From Lunularia cruciata (lineage: Eukaryota > Streptophyta > Marchantiopsida > Lunulariales > Lunulariaceae): DNA of 64,000 nt. The DNA is taken from NCBI GenBank assembly GCA_948567375.1, contig OX419757.1:13220974-13284973 (forward strand). Reading direction: 5' to 3'. Made by a program: the position numbers and the translations under genes. The notes beneath the pieces are model-generated. The model searched no databases and was not told the origin of the DNA. It saw nothing but the letters and a program-made list of their open reading frames with translations. Of the stretch, positions 1 through 9,560 are shown piece by piece; positions within the stretch are counted from its first letter, which is position 1, and each line of letters begins with the position of its first letter.

Positions 1-992
1 GGGAGAAGGATAAGTCCAAGACAACATTTTGGGCTATTGATCCTCACGCCAAGGATGTGTTATATCAGTGGAGGTTCTTACCATTTGGGTTGAAGAACGC
101 TCCTGCTGAGTTCCAGAGGGTCATGGATAGGATCCTAGCTGGATCGGATTTTGCTCGGTGCTATATTGATGACATTTTGGTTTATAGCACTACTGTGGAG
201 GAGCATGAGAGACAGTTGTTGGAGGTGTTTGAGAGGTTGAGATCTCATGGACTCAAATTACATCATGGGAAGTGTAGGTTCTTCCACGAGCAGGTTGAGT
301 ATTTGGGTCACACTATCTACCCTGGAGGACTTGGTGTTCAGCAGACTAAGGTGGAGGCTATTGCACTTATTCCTCGGCCTATGGATGTGAGCAGAGTGCG
401 AGCATTCCTTGGGTTGGCAAACTTCTATCGCCGCTATGTTAGAGGATTTAGCGCCATAGCCAAGGCCTTGACGAAGCTGACCAAGCTTACACAGGAGTGT
501 TGTTGGGGAGATGAGCAGGAGAGAGCTTTTGTAGAGCTCAAGGAGAGGTTGACATTTGCTCCTATTTTGAGGAGACCAATCAAGGGATGACCATTTCAGG
601 TTCATACTGATTGGAGTATGTTGGGGCTTGGAGCGGTGCTCACCCAACATGATGATGAGGAGAAGGAGTTTGTGGTGGCCTATGCTAGTCGCTCCAACAA
701 TTCAGCAGAGGCAAAGTATGGTTCATATGAGGGACAGTGCTTGGCAGCAGTTTGGGTAGTAGCACATTTTTGATGTTACCTATTTGGTAACCCCTTCATT
801 CTCATCACTGATCATCAGCCGCTGAAGTGGTTGATGGAGTCCGACACGCTTTCAGGGAAGCTTGCACGATGGGCTCTGATTTTACAGGAGTATGATTTCA
901 CGGTTGTTCACAGACCTGGAGTGGTGAACCGTGATGCAGATGGGTTGAGTAGAAACCCATGTCCCAGCCAGCAGGATCAGACCGGAGCACGT
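1..992 (+). pseudogene. RT and RNase H region of PHD-type gypsy pol (broken)
   Basis: RT motifs are visible: FLPFGLKNAPAEFQRVMD (fingers/palm) and CYIDDILVYS, the Y-x-D-D catalytic box at about 162-191. AFLGLANFYRRYVRGFS marks the connection domain. RNase H follows with VHTDWS, where the usual TDAS is altered, and with ITDHQPLKWL. TGA at 588-590 and about 771, and TAG at about 993, interrupt the frame. These domains copy element RNA into DNA and remove the RNA strand. The 5' part of RT is outside the window. Confidence 0.88.
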
Positions 993-1016
993 TAGCATGG
1001 TGAGACAGATGAGGAG

Positions 1017-2453
1017 ATGGTGCCATGTTGGCATGCATTGGCCTTTCTGTGTATATTTGTAGAGACTTTGGTGGTATCTCTCTCAACGCATACAGGAGGA
1101 GTTATTAAGGTCACAGATCCAGAGAGTGAAGATATTGGTACAGTTCAGCGAGACATTCATGATGATGTCTTAGTGATGGACTATCTTTGCACTGGTGTTG
1201 TGGGTGGCACAGTTGGGACCAAGGAGAGAGACCGTGTTCTTCAGCGAGCCAGACGGTTCAGATTAGAGAGTAGACACATTTTGCGTGTATGGGAGGATGG
1301 TAGAGTGCGAGTAGTACCACTTCCATCACAGAGACCACAGTTGGTCCGTCATGCTCATGAGGAGCTAGGACATTTTGGAGTAAAGCGTACATATAGCTTA
1401 CTTCAGAGTCATTATTGGTGGCGCGGTATGCAAACCGAGGTACAGCAGTTTGTTGCCAGATGTGTGGTTTGTGACCGAGTTAGAGCATCATTCAATGCTC
1501 CTATGCCATAGTTACACCCATTACCTATCATGGGATTGGGTTACCGTTGGAGTTTGGACTTTGCCGAACCTTTACCGCTGACTGTGAGACATCATCGGTA
1601 TGTTTTGGTGATGGTGGAGCACTTCTCCAAGTGGATTGAGTTGGTGGCACTTCCTGACAAGTCTAGTGAAGGGACAGCTTACTCGTTCTTGGTCATTTTG
1701 TCATTAGTCATTTTGGTGCACCAGCTGAGGTTTTGACTGATCAGGGTATAGAGTTCTTGGGAGAGTTTCAAGTCTTGTGTGACAAGGCTTTGATTGATCA
1801 TCGTACTACATCCCGAGATCACCCTAAGGCAGATGGCTTAGCAGAGAGAGTGGTTCAGACGGTGAAGAGAGGATTGAAAAAGTATGGTTTGCAGAGAGGC
1901 CACTTGGGAGATTGGTATCTCCAGTTACCTTGGTTGGCCATGAGCTATCGGTTCAGCCGGCAAGCCTCCTTAGCATCCTTCTCTCCATACTTTCTACTCT
2001 ATGGACGAGATCCAAATTTACCTGCAGCCATTCGTTGAGATGCTACTGTAGTTTGGGACTTGGATGACCCCGATGTATGGATGAGTGCATGTTCTCAACG
2101 AGCAGAGATCTTTCGGAGAGTGATGGCGATGGCCTTTGAGAACTTGGCGATTGCTCAGCATAGAGATACTTTACGTTATGCTACCATTCAAGGAGGAGGT
2201 TATAGACCCTCGATCCGTCGATTTCATCCAGGCGACTATGTATATCTACAACAGACAGCACCAACGACACTTGATGTTTCTATAGGCCGCACTATCTTGA
2301 GAGTGCGTGAGGTTTTGCCATCTGGAGTCCTTGTGTTAGAAGGACATGATGGTGTTGTTTGGAAGGATCATGTGCGCAATTGTGCGCCATGCCACCTCCC
2401 AAACATTGATGGTACTATGGACCCAAGCTTGGCACTTGTACGTGCAGGCTTGA
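1017..2453 (+). pseudogene. Integrase of PHD-type gypsy pol (broken)
   Basis: The H-H-C-C zinc-binding domain is intact (HAHEELGHFG, then CVVCDRVRAS, about 1,348-1,490). The core follows: WSLDFAEPL (first catalytic Asp), LTDQGIEFLG (second Asp, 1,733-1,765) and GLAERVVQTVKRG (catalytic Glu). A stop (TAG, 1,509-1,511) separates the zinc domain from the core. At about 1,685-1,725 the block GTCATTTTG occurs twice, and the frame changes there, so a small local duplication probably caused the shift. The C-terminal part includes YVYLQQTAPTTLDVSIGRTI, a loading-site-like linker before the PHD finger. Role: insertion of element cDNA into chromosomes. Confidence 0.87.
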
Positions 2454-2455
2454 GG

Positions 2456-2595
2456 TGTATGTTATGTGGCTCTTCTGGTGGAGCTACTACTATGTTAGTG
2501 TGTGATAGTTGTTTGAGAGGATGGCATATGGCATGTTGACTCCTCCCCTCACAGTGGTTCCTCAGGGACAATGGTTATGTCCTAGATGTACTTGA
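2456..2595 (+). pseudogene. PHD zinc finger at the end of a gypsy polyprotein
   Basis: The first half reads C-x2-C-x10-C-x2-C-x4-H-x2-C (CMLCG...CDSCLRGWHMAC, 2,456-2,538) and meets a TGA. After a one-base shift the frame reads LTPPL.VVPQGQWLCPRC and stops at 2,593-2,595, supplying the W-x-C-P-x-C that closes a PHD finger. Spacing and the C-LTPPL-P-G-W-CP-C signature match chromatin-reading PHD fingers closely. In PHD families the fold reads histone H3 tails, so by inference it plays the targeting role a chromodomain plays in chromoviruses. It is broken only by the single-base shift near 2,536. Confidence 0.8.
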
Positions 2596-2762
2596 CCTAT
2601 AGCTAGTTCATTCTTTATATGGTATAGATTGCAGACAAGCGACTAACGATGGGACTCCATAGCACCCGGCCTCCTGATCTTTGCCCATTAGAGGGTATAC
2701 CATATACTTAGTGTAGATGGCTATCTGGAGTTAGAGGGACCTAACCGCCAGCTAGGGAGGCG

Positions 2763-2873
2763 ATTGTGGCACTTTAGAGTCTATGTATGACTTATGTGTG
2801 AGTTGTGCTTCTATAGTGTATGATGTTGACAGCAATGTATGTTGTATAGCGATGTATATATGCATGACGGCTA
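2763..2873 (+). repeat. Direct repeat, copy 1 (copy 2 at 3,320-3,428)
   Basis: The copies share ATTGTGGCACTTTAGAGTCT and continue nearly identical for about 105 bp. They differ by a 3-bp AGC insertion and a few substitutions, and copy starts are 557 bp apart. Either they are fragments of overlapping LTRs or a tandem duplication of the 3' region. Confidence 0.8.
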
Positions 2874-3319
2874 TCACGCCATTTGTAGTTCCGCATCTAG
2901 ATGCTCAGACACTAGAGTTCCAATGATAGTAGTTAGAGTTATTCTAGCAGTTTCTCAAAGACTAATTTTTGACGGTTAGATTTTGTGTTCGGGGTACTGA
3001 CTTCACGGTGGGGCCCACCGTCACGTTGCACCGTTTGTACCGTCGAGTGTGCCGTCAATGGGACCGTTAGGGTTTCAGTGCTAGCTTGAGTCCAGGGGGT
3101 ATAGTTTTGACGTGAGCTCCAGAGAGCTCACTTCTTTGATGTTGAGCCTTTGAGTTCCTGGCTATGGTGGACAAAGGCCGGTGAGCGTCACCTGGATTCT
3201 CTATGCTTGACTGGGTGTGGCTTGACTGTAATCAATGCCCAGTTGTTGGCAGTTTATAGAGTGACAGATCAAGTACTGATCTGAGTTGAGTTGAGTTGAA
3301 AGTGTTAAGCAATCTGATT

Positions 3320-3428
3320 ATTGTGGCACTTTAGAGTCTATGTATGACTTATGTGTGAGTTGTGCTTCTATAGTGTATGATGTTGACAGCAGCAATGTAT
3401 GTTGTGTAGCGATGTATATACGCACGAC
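3320..3428 (+). repeat. Direct repeat, copy 2
   Basis: Partner of 2,763-2,873. It ends about where the family-A remnant begins (shared CTACCACCACACATG from about 3,430), so the junction of the two elements coincides with the repeat end. Confidence 0.8.
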
Positions 3429-3445
3429 ACAACTACCACCACACA

Positions 3446-3786
3446 TGCAGATCTATCTAGTGTTCCATGTTTCCTTACTACAGAGATATGCATCCTAACT
3501 GCCCTACTTACTTCCATACAAAAAATTTGACCTTGTCCAACACTCATTGATGGAAGGAATGGAGTAATATGAAGTTGAAACTCATGGAGGAATATAAAGT
3601 TGAACTCGGTCTTTAAATATGCAAACGTGGTACCCGCCATCCACATGTGGAGTATCTTGTACATTGGAAAGAATACCTTCTATATGAGGCAACATGGGAG
3701 CTAGTAACCAACTTGAACCATGCAGCGGTGTCACTGCAATCTTTGAACAATAGCTTTGTGAGGACATTATGTCTTAAATGGGGAGG
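3446..3786 (+). pseudogene. Chromodomain of family-A remnant (decayed)
   Basis: The DNA follows the intact copy at 44,100-44,405 through the integrase tail (ATCTAGTGTTCCATGTTTCC) and the chromodomain core (about 3,640-3,710, encoding remnants of HVEYL-x-WK-x-YL-x-EATWE). Several indels break the frame. It ends with GTCTTAAATGGGGAGGTT, the decayed stop codon and polypurine tract of the family. Confidence 0.75.
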
Positions 3787-3788
3787 TT

Positions 3789-4368
3789 CGTAATACTATT
3801 AGCTAAATATATCATCTAGAGGTAAAATTTAGCTTATTAATATCTAAATTGATGTTATATATGATGGACTAAGTAGATCAGATAGAAGTATCACCAAAAT
3901 AGTACTTCCACTATTAGGGCAGGAGCCAAAAACACTCTAAAAACTTCAAAGCCAATTTTGGAGGCCTAAACGGAGGAATTAGACCTTGAAAATAGAAGAG
4001 GGAGATGAGGCTTGAATCCCACCCTCCAATGTTTGTCTCATTGATAGCTTTCCAATCATACCTCACCTACGTGATTCTGAGCTTCCTACAATAGGATTCC
4101 TAAAATATTCTCTTTGGTCAAACTTGTCTGGTCAAACAAGAAGAACCAACATGTCACCCTTCTATGCAACTAATCTAATGGTGGAGCTTGCTGACATGTC
4201 ACCAATCCATGCATCTGATCCAAGGGTGGAGCTTCCTTTGAAGGAACCCTCTTTGCTATATAATAAAGACAAGGTGCTCCTTTGGGAGCATTGGAGTATT
4301 GAGTGTGAAGCTTTGTGTTTCTTCTCCTATATTTCTCTTGGGTGTTCTTCTATCATTGAAATATTACA
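3789..4368 (+). repeat. Decayed family-A LTR
   Basis: Begins CGTAATAC (family TGTAATAC) and ends ATATTACA (family GTATTACA). It retains the inverted GAGGCCTAA block near 3,960, the TATATAATAAAG promoter box near 4,256 and the flanking TGGAGCTTGCTGACATGTCA. At about 580 bp it is shorter than the 740-bp young LTRs because of internal deletions. Confidence 0.78.
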
Positions 4369-6785
4369 ACTATCTTGAGAACATTTTGGTCAAATCCATG
4401 GAGGGACTTGTAAGAAACTAGCTCAGAAAAACATTGCTTTCAATTACATGTCTACTTATCTTGTGAAGTTTGGAAAAAGGAACTATGAGTGCAAAGAGAT
4501 TATATAAAAAGTAGGCTTGGTACATGGCCTTCAAAGTAGTACAAAATTGGTAAGACAAGTGTATAGGTGAATGTCTCACCAAGAAGGAACTAAGGCAAGG
4601 ATGGACAACAATTGAAAATAAGTTGAATCATCAATGTCCTCATTATGCAAGAATGGATAGGCTATTTAGCCCCCTACACTTGTGAGTCTTGGAGTGGAAA
4701 AAAAATTTCAAACGTGGTTATAGATGAGGAATTGGGATATATTGTTTCCTTGGAGCAACCAATTGAAGAGTGGACTAAGAATACACCTCAATCAAGAACC
4801 AATTATAAGCAATCATTACCTTCCTAAGTTTTTTATGTTCCTAGCACCCAAGAACCATATTCTAAAGAACCATATTCTAAAGGACCACATATAGAAAGAG
4901 GCCTAATTGAGGAGGAGGAGGAGAGTCAGTGCACATCTTCTAATCCATCCAAATCATAGTAGTTCATCTTGCCATGATATACACCTACCAAAGAGGAACC
5001 TTGAATATGAGAGGGAGGTAAAAGGTGAAAGAGATGAAGAATGGGAGGATGAGTCATAGAAGTGCAAAAAGGTTGGTCATCTGAAGACACCTTCCTCTTC
5101 CACACTTGTAGCATTCAATGAAGATTTTTCAAATGTAACAAAATTGAAAAGTGAAGGTGCAAAAGCCCAAGAAAGGTGTAAGTTTGCTAAGATAGAAGCT
5201 CACAAGATTGCAAAAATAGAGAAGTTACATGTTAAGGAGGAAGTAGAAAATATTTTATTGAATTCCAAGTTAGAGGAAAAAAAGATCAAAGAGAGAGATG
5301 CTAAATCCAAGGATATCATTCAATCATAGTAGAATTGGCAAAAGTGTGGAAAACATCTACAGAAATCAAGAATATAATGGGTTTCTATATGATCTGATAT
5401 TACCTCTCCCCACATGGAGAGTGCTAGTAGTGATTTTGTACTGCATTAAAGTGTTGGTTCAAGTGAGAGTGATTAGTGTCATAGTGCAAGACCATAGAAT
5501 TAACAAGTGAGAGTGATAGATCATGGATATGTTACTTGTTTTGAAGTGAGAAGTGGCATTCAAACTGATGATTTATGATTGACTTGTAAAAAGTAGATTT
5601 GACTTCATTAATCATCAAAAAAACCTTGTGATTGTGACATGTGTCAACATGGTATCAATGGACTTGCATACTTTGGGTATTTGGTAAAGTATAATTTAGT
5701 GCAATAATATTTTTTCAATCTTTAGATTTTAGTTCACAAAGTTCATTCCCTATAGCTCATTATACATGTTGTCAAGGTTATGCTCCAATGCCACCAAGAT
5801 TCCACTTTGGCACAAGGCCAATGTAGTCAAGGTTTTGCTCTAATATTATGCTTGCATTGCCCCAACTCAAAGAGCACTAGGGTTCCATTATAAGGTCACT
5901 CCATTTTCACCACCGGTGTTTGGTAACAAACTGATGTTGTCAAGGTTTTGCCAAGGTATTAGATATTTCTGGAGTTCCACCGTATCCAACACCAAAGTAT
6001 TTCATATCTCTAGGGTTCTGCCAAGTCCAACACCAAAGTATTGTCAGAGTATTACCAGCATTCTAGTCTGATATGCTCCAATGCTCCATCAATAAGCCTA
6101 TTGAGTTTACTCTATATATACATTGGATTATATCTCCTAAGAAGATCCCACTCTCCATTGTACATGGGATGTTCCTGGAATGCGGAAGCTAAACCCTCAA
6201 AAGAGTCCATACTATACTCCATAAGCCAGCCCAAAGTCCACTCCTCAGTAAGGAACTCAATGGTTGAATGTAAGTCTACTCTAAATCTATCTAAAGGAGC
6301 CTCAAAAAATCTAAAACTCAAGGGGTAGCAAGATGATGAGGAGTGATCTATTACACTAGAATGGAAGAGAGTAAATGATCATGGATGGATAGCACCATGG
6401 GGATGGTTCCTACAATAAAGCACTATCTACTATCAAAATATGGTAAACCAAATGTAATAATGCATTATAAGGTCTATGGATATAATCTCTATACTGGTCA
6501 CTATATCTGTCCATGTCATTCAACACACCCACAAGACAAGCATCGGTTTTTACACCATCAGGTAGTAAACCATGACCCCACATGTCTCTCAAGAGATGTT
6601 AGAAATCTTAGTGTTATCAATCCACAAGATAACCTCAAACTTGCACACACAAAACTCCATGAACTCTCAAACCCCTGGCTTTACTTGCTCATGTGTTGAT
6701 ACTTAGAGCAACACAAAATAAATTTTTCACCTTGTGTCTTATACTCTTCACTCTTTGCTTAATTTATCATAGAATTTGTATTTCT
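4369..6785. other. Unassigned AT-rich DNA, no recognisable gene
   Basis: Only short ORFs are present. One at 5,144-5,329 is Lys/Glu-rich and could form a coiled coil, but it has no recognisable family or context. A stretch at 4,650-4,760 carries weak Ty1/copia-like words (SWSGKK, VVIDEE), too little to call. A degenerate repeat cluster lies at 5,765-6,075. Probably old transposon debris. Confidence 0.4.
5765..6075 (+). repeat. Degenerate short repeats
   Basis: GTCAAGGTT(A/T)TGC occurs near 5,772, 5,827 and 5,939, the first two followed by TCCAATG or TCTAATA. TCCAACACCAAAGTATT occurs near 5,985 and 6,027. Spacing is irregular, so this looks like an eroded minisatellite. Confidence 0.5.
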
Positions 6786-7568
6786 CAAGAATGAAGAACC
6801 ATGTTAGAGAGATGCACAAAGATTATGAACAGACTCCTTGGGATGCATACATAAGGTAGACTACTATTATAATGTTATTGATTATCCAAATACACTATGT
6901 TGAACTCTTTGTTGACTATTTTGGGTGTACCAGCTAAATTTTGAGAGTGGTTAATATTTTAGGGATGATGTATTTGAATGTTATTTCAGACTTTTTTTAT
7001 GTGCATGTTTATTCCGTAAGTTTTGCATTATATAAGGAAGTTAGATACCAACATGTGACCCATTGAATAAATTAATATGGTTCTTATTTCTCTTACTCCT
7101 ACAATAGCATGAATATTATACTAGAGTAAGGATTGCAATGCAAATAAAGGTAGCTTCTAAAGTTCATACATTTGGGCTAGGATTAAGCTACCTAACAAGA
7201 GGAGTCCATTTTGGCTATATCTTTTAAGAGAAAATTTTAATCATAAGACACTTCAGATTCCACTTGATTACAATGATATAGGATCTTATGTCATACTTGA
7301 GAGTATGGTAGAGCAACATATTACACATAATATAGTTATTCTTATTGTTAAGACTATATTATATCCTCTACTAAGAGAAGAAGTATCACTCTAGGTCTTG
7401 GAGTATGAACGCAAGAACTCATTCATTGTGCATAGCCATATGTTTCTACTCAATAAGCTTGTCAAAGATTATTGATAAATATCTTAGAGGTTACTTCTAA
7501 GTAGATAATTTTCTAGTTGTTCTAGGTAGTTGCAATAGTAGCTAAGGAGGAAAGAAAATCTCACTTAT

Positions 7569-7957
7569 TGTCCAAGATCAAGAGGAGAAATAAGAGAATG
7601 GAAGATCACATTGGAATTCTCTACTAAGTCAGACTCCAAATGCTTGATAGGAGCTTGGGTTGTGGTTTTATAGTGAAGCAATACAATGTTTTTGAAAAGC
7701 TTCCAAGGAAGCTTCCTTTTAGAAGTCACTTACTTGGTGCACAAGCTAAACTAGCCATTAACTTGGTGTACAAGTTACCCAATCCTTGGAAGGTACCTAA
7801 AAGCTTTCATCAAGAAGCTTCATTAGTGCTTCTTGAATATTTGCCAAGAAGCTTCCTAGATGCGTCTTAAACATTCTTAGAATTTCTAGCTATATTTGGC
7901 TTATTTTACTAACTCATTAACCTCTACTAACTTGTATGTTATCTTTATATTAGTACA
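7569..7957 (-). repeat. Solo LTR of family F, minus orientation
   Basis: Resembles the reverse complement of the F LTRs (48,925-49,335): the edge TGTCCAAGATCAAGAGGAG, the block GGAAGATCACATTGGAA and repeated GAAGCTTC motifs. It starts TGT and ends ACA, and is flanked by CTTAT (7,564-7,568) and CTTAC (7,958-7,962), a near-perfect 5-bp duplication. It has no internal region, so it looks like an LTR-LTR recombination product inserted into the LINE. Confidence 0.65.
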
Positions 7958-8152
7958 CTTACTTTCTACTCACATGTGGGAGCCTTTGATAAGAGGATCA
8001 CATGAATCTTGGTGATATCATTGCCCCAAGGACTTTTAAGTGCATAAAATTGTACTTGGCACAAAAACATCTCTACCAATTTTGTATGAAATAGTATGTT
8101 TATTAACTATAGAGGAGAAAGATTTAGGATATTTTTGGGTGGTAGTACATTG

Positions 8153-8664
8153 TTTGCATGTTGCTTTCCTCCCATTTTTTATTTTTTGATAAGGCACCTA
8201 TATTATTTTTGGGAGTGGTGCACTCTTTGCACCTTTGCTTTCCTCTTGTTTTTTACTTGTTGATAGGCTAGTCTTGGAGATGTATTTGATTGATGTAGAT
8301 GAGGATCTTTCTTTCTATAGCAATAAGAGATCTTTTATGTAAGCATGAGTTGATCTTCTATCCTTTGCCTCTTTACCTTCAGATTGAAATGGAGATCTCA
8401 TTACATTTTTTGCATGTTGGTTTCCTTCTATTTTGTATTTTTTTATAAGGCACCCATAGTATTTTTGGGAGTGGTGCACTCTTTGCACCTTTGCTTTCTT
8501 CTTCTTTTTTAGTTGTTGATAGGCTAGTCTTGGATATGTATTTGATTGATGTGGATGGGGATCTTTCTTTCTATAGCAATAAGAGATATTTTATGTAAGC
8601 ATGAGTTTATCTGCTATCCTTTGCCTCTTTTCTTAATTCAGATTGAAATAAAGATTTGTAATCT
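8153..8664 (+). repeat. 256-bp tandem duplication (2 copies)
   Basis: Copy 1 is 8,153-8,408 and copy 2 is 8,409-8,664. Both contain GGGAGTGGTGCACTCTTTGC and TTCTTTCTATAGCAATAAGA and differ by scattered substitutions and small indels. The other LINE copy (15,150-15,300) has only one unit, so the duplication arose in this copy. Confidence 0.85.
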
Positions 8665-8754
8665 CCTTGATATACCAACCATTTTAGCAAAGTTTACGCT
8701 CTCTTCTAGTTCATCCATCAATTTTTGTATTATTAGGGTATATATTTTCTCTTG

Positions 8755-9060
8755 CTCTACTAAGGATGCATGCTCTTGGATCTAAGTTTGACCTTACATT
8801 ATATTATCTTGACTCACACCAACTACTTCTCTTCAATGATTAGATTCCACCTAGATTTAGTACACCAATACATTTCTTCATTATTGACATGTGAGTGTGG
8901 TGTTACTTTATATCTAATAGAGGGTCATATGAATTTTTGCACTTTTCAAGGACCAAAGATAGCTACCTATGATGCCATTAGAGATATAGTATTTTTTATG
9001 GTAGAAGAGAGTGGAAACTTCACTTGCGGAGAGCTTTGGAATACATTATGGACACAATAA
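8755..9060 (+). pseudogene. LINE ORF C-terminal zinc-knuckle region (fragment)
   Basis: The frame 8,770-9,060 reads CECGVTLYLIEGHMNFC, a C-x-C-x8-H-x3-C cluster, followed by YDAIRDIVFFMVEESG. This layout (C-C-H-C cluster, then H/YD-x-VRD) is the usual C-terminal region downstream of LINE RT. The same segment recurs, more decayed, at about 22,085-22,340. Isolated from its RT, so non-functional. Confidence 0.55.
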
Positions 9061-9329
9061 GTTAATGAAGACTTGTATATAATCCAAGATGATGAGGTGA
9101 TAATAAGAAATGTTGTGGTTATGAAATCCATACATGCCATGTTTTTGAAGGTTATAATTCCTCATTTTCTTGGATAAGAGATAAGCCATGTGCCAACATA
9201 CCTGGTATCCAAGTATAAGGATCAAGCAAGGTTTTCTCTTCATTTCTCTAACCATGGAATTTTATGGAATTAAGGGTATGATGCTTGACAAAGTCTCCAA
9301 GTATATCAAAGTATACGGATAAATAGCAA

Positions 9330-9560
9330 GGTCATCTCTTTATTCTTCTATGGAGTTATATGGAGTTATGGATATGGCATTTGAAAGGCTTGTGAATGAT
9401 TGTATAAGAGCTTACCCTACTAGACTATAATATTATCAAATTTTTTTCCTATTTCTGTAGATACTTTAAAAAGAAGTGTGCACATTGCTTCACAGAATTG
9501 TACAATCCAAAGGAGAACAATCAATCAATCACATTAGCTGATGTTGTTACTCCATGGATA
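9330..9560 (+). pseudogene. LINE 3' coding tail (fragment)
   Basis: One frame gives SMELYGVMDMAFERLVNDC near 9,340-9,395. A shifted frame near 9,460-9,520 gives KRSVHIASQ, corresponding to the HHVSFSLHRA stretch of the better copy at 22,670-22,710. It is recognised by comparison between the two copies only. Confidence 0.45.

Larger units (their letters stand above)
1..2595 (+). mobile_element. Decayed Ty3/gypsy element with C-terminal PHD finger (pol 3' part)
   Basis: The window opens inside the RT domain of a gypsy polyprotein. RT, RNase H, integrase and a terminal PHD zinc finger follow in that order. Reading frame 3 (57, 1017 and 1530 share it) is used up to about 1,730. A frameshift then moves the reading to frame 2 (1,733-2,539), and a second shift inside the PHD finger moves it again. 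In-frame stops at about 588, 772, 993 and 1,509 show it is dead. The 5' LTR, gag and protease lie outside the window. It is clearly a pol gene. The exact lineage is uncertain because it carries a PHD finger where plant chromoviruses carry a chromodomain. Confidence 0.9.
2596..3430 (+). other. 3' noncoding/LTR-like stretch of the PHD element
   Basis: No gene is seen. A direct repeat of about 110 bp lies at 2,763-2,873 and 3,320-3,428. Between the copies is a moderately GC-rich stretch containing GGTGGGGCCCACCGTC near 3,010 and a run of GAGTT units near 3,283-3,298. The position after the polyprotein suggests 3' UTR or LTR remnants, but no clear LTR edges were found. Confidence 0.4.
3431..4368 (+). 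mobile_element. 3' stump of a family-A chromovirus
   Basis: Aligns by eye with the 3' end of the complete family-A element (44,090-45,158): end of integrase, chromodomain, polypurine tract and LTR. It is heavily diverged, with indels. Everything upstream of the integrase tail is missing. This is the oldest family-A copy in the window. Confidence 0.8.
6790..9560 (+). mobile_element. Decayed LINE-like retrotransposon, copy 1
   Basis: Co-linear with the LINE at 13.25-22.86 kb: 6,790-7,555 matches 13,250-14,070; 7,980-8,130 matches 15,000-15,150; 8,750-9,060 matches 22,085-22,340. The central RT block is missing, where a solo LTR (7,569-7,957) now sits. No open frame survives. The element would have copied its RNA by target-primed reverse transcription. 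Confidence 0.65.

Noticed and set aside
4645-4827. Possible Ty1/copia remnant (SWSGKK, VVIDEE)
   Set aside because: Only two short words resemble copia integrase-RT linkers; nothing around them supports RT or integrase.
5144-5329. Lys/Glu-rich 61-codon ORF
   Set aside because: Low-complexity composition can stay open by chance in purine-rich DNA; no homologue or context.
8150-8664. CRISPR-like array
   Set aside because: Only two long units in tandem without spacers, in plant DNA.
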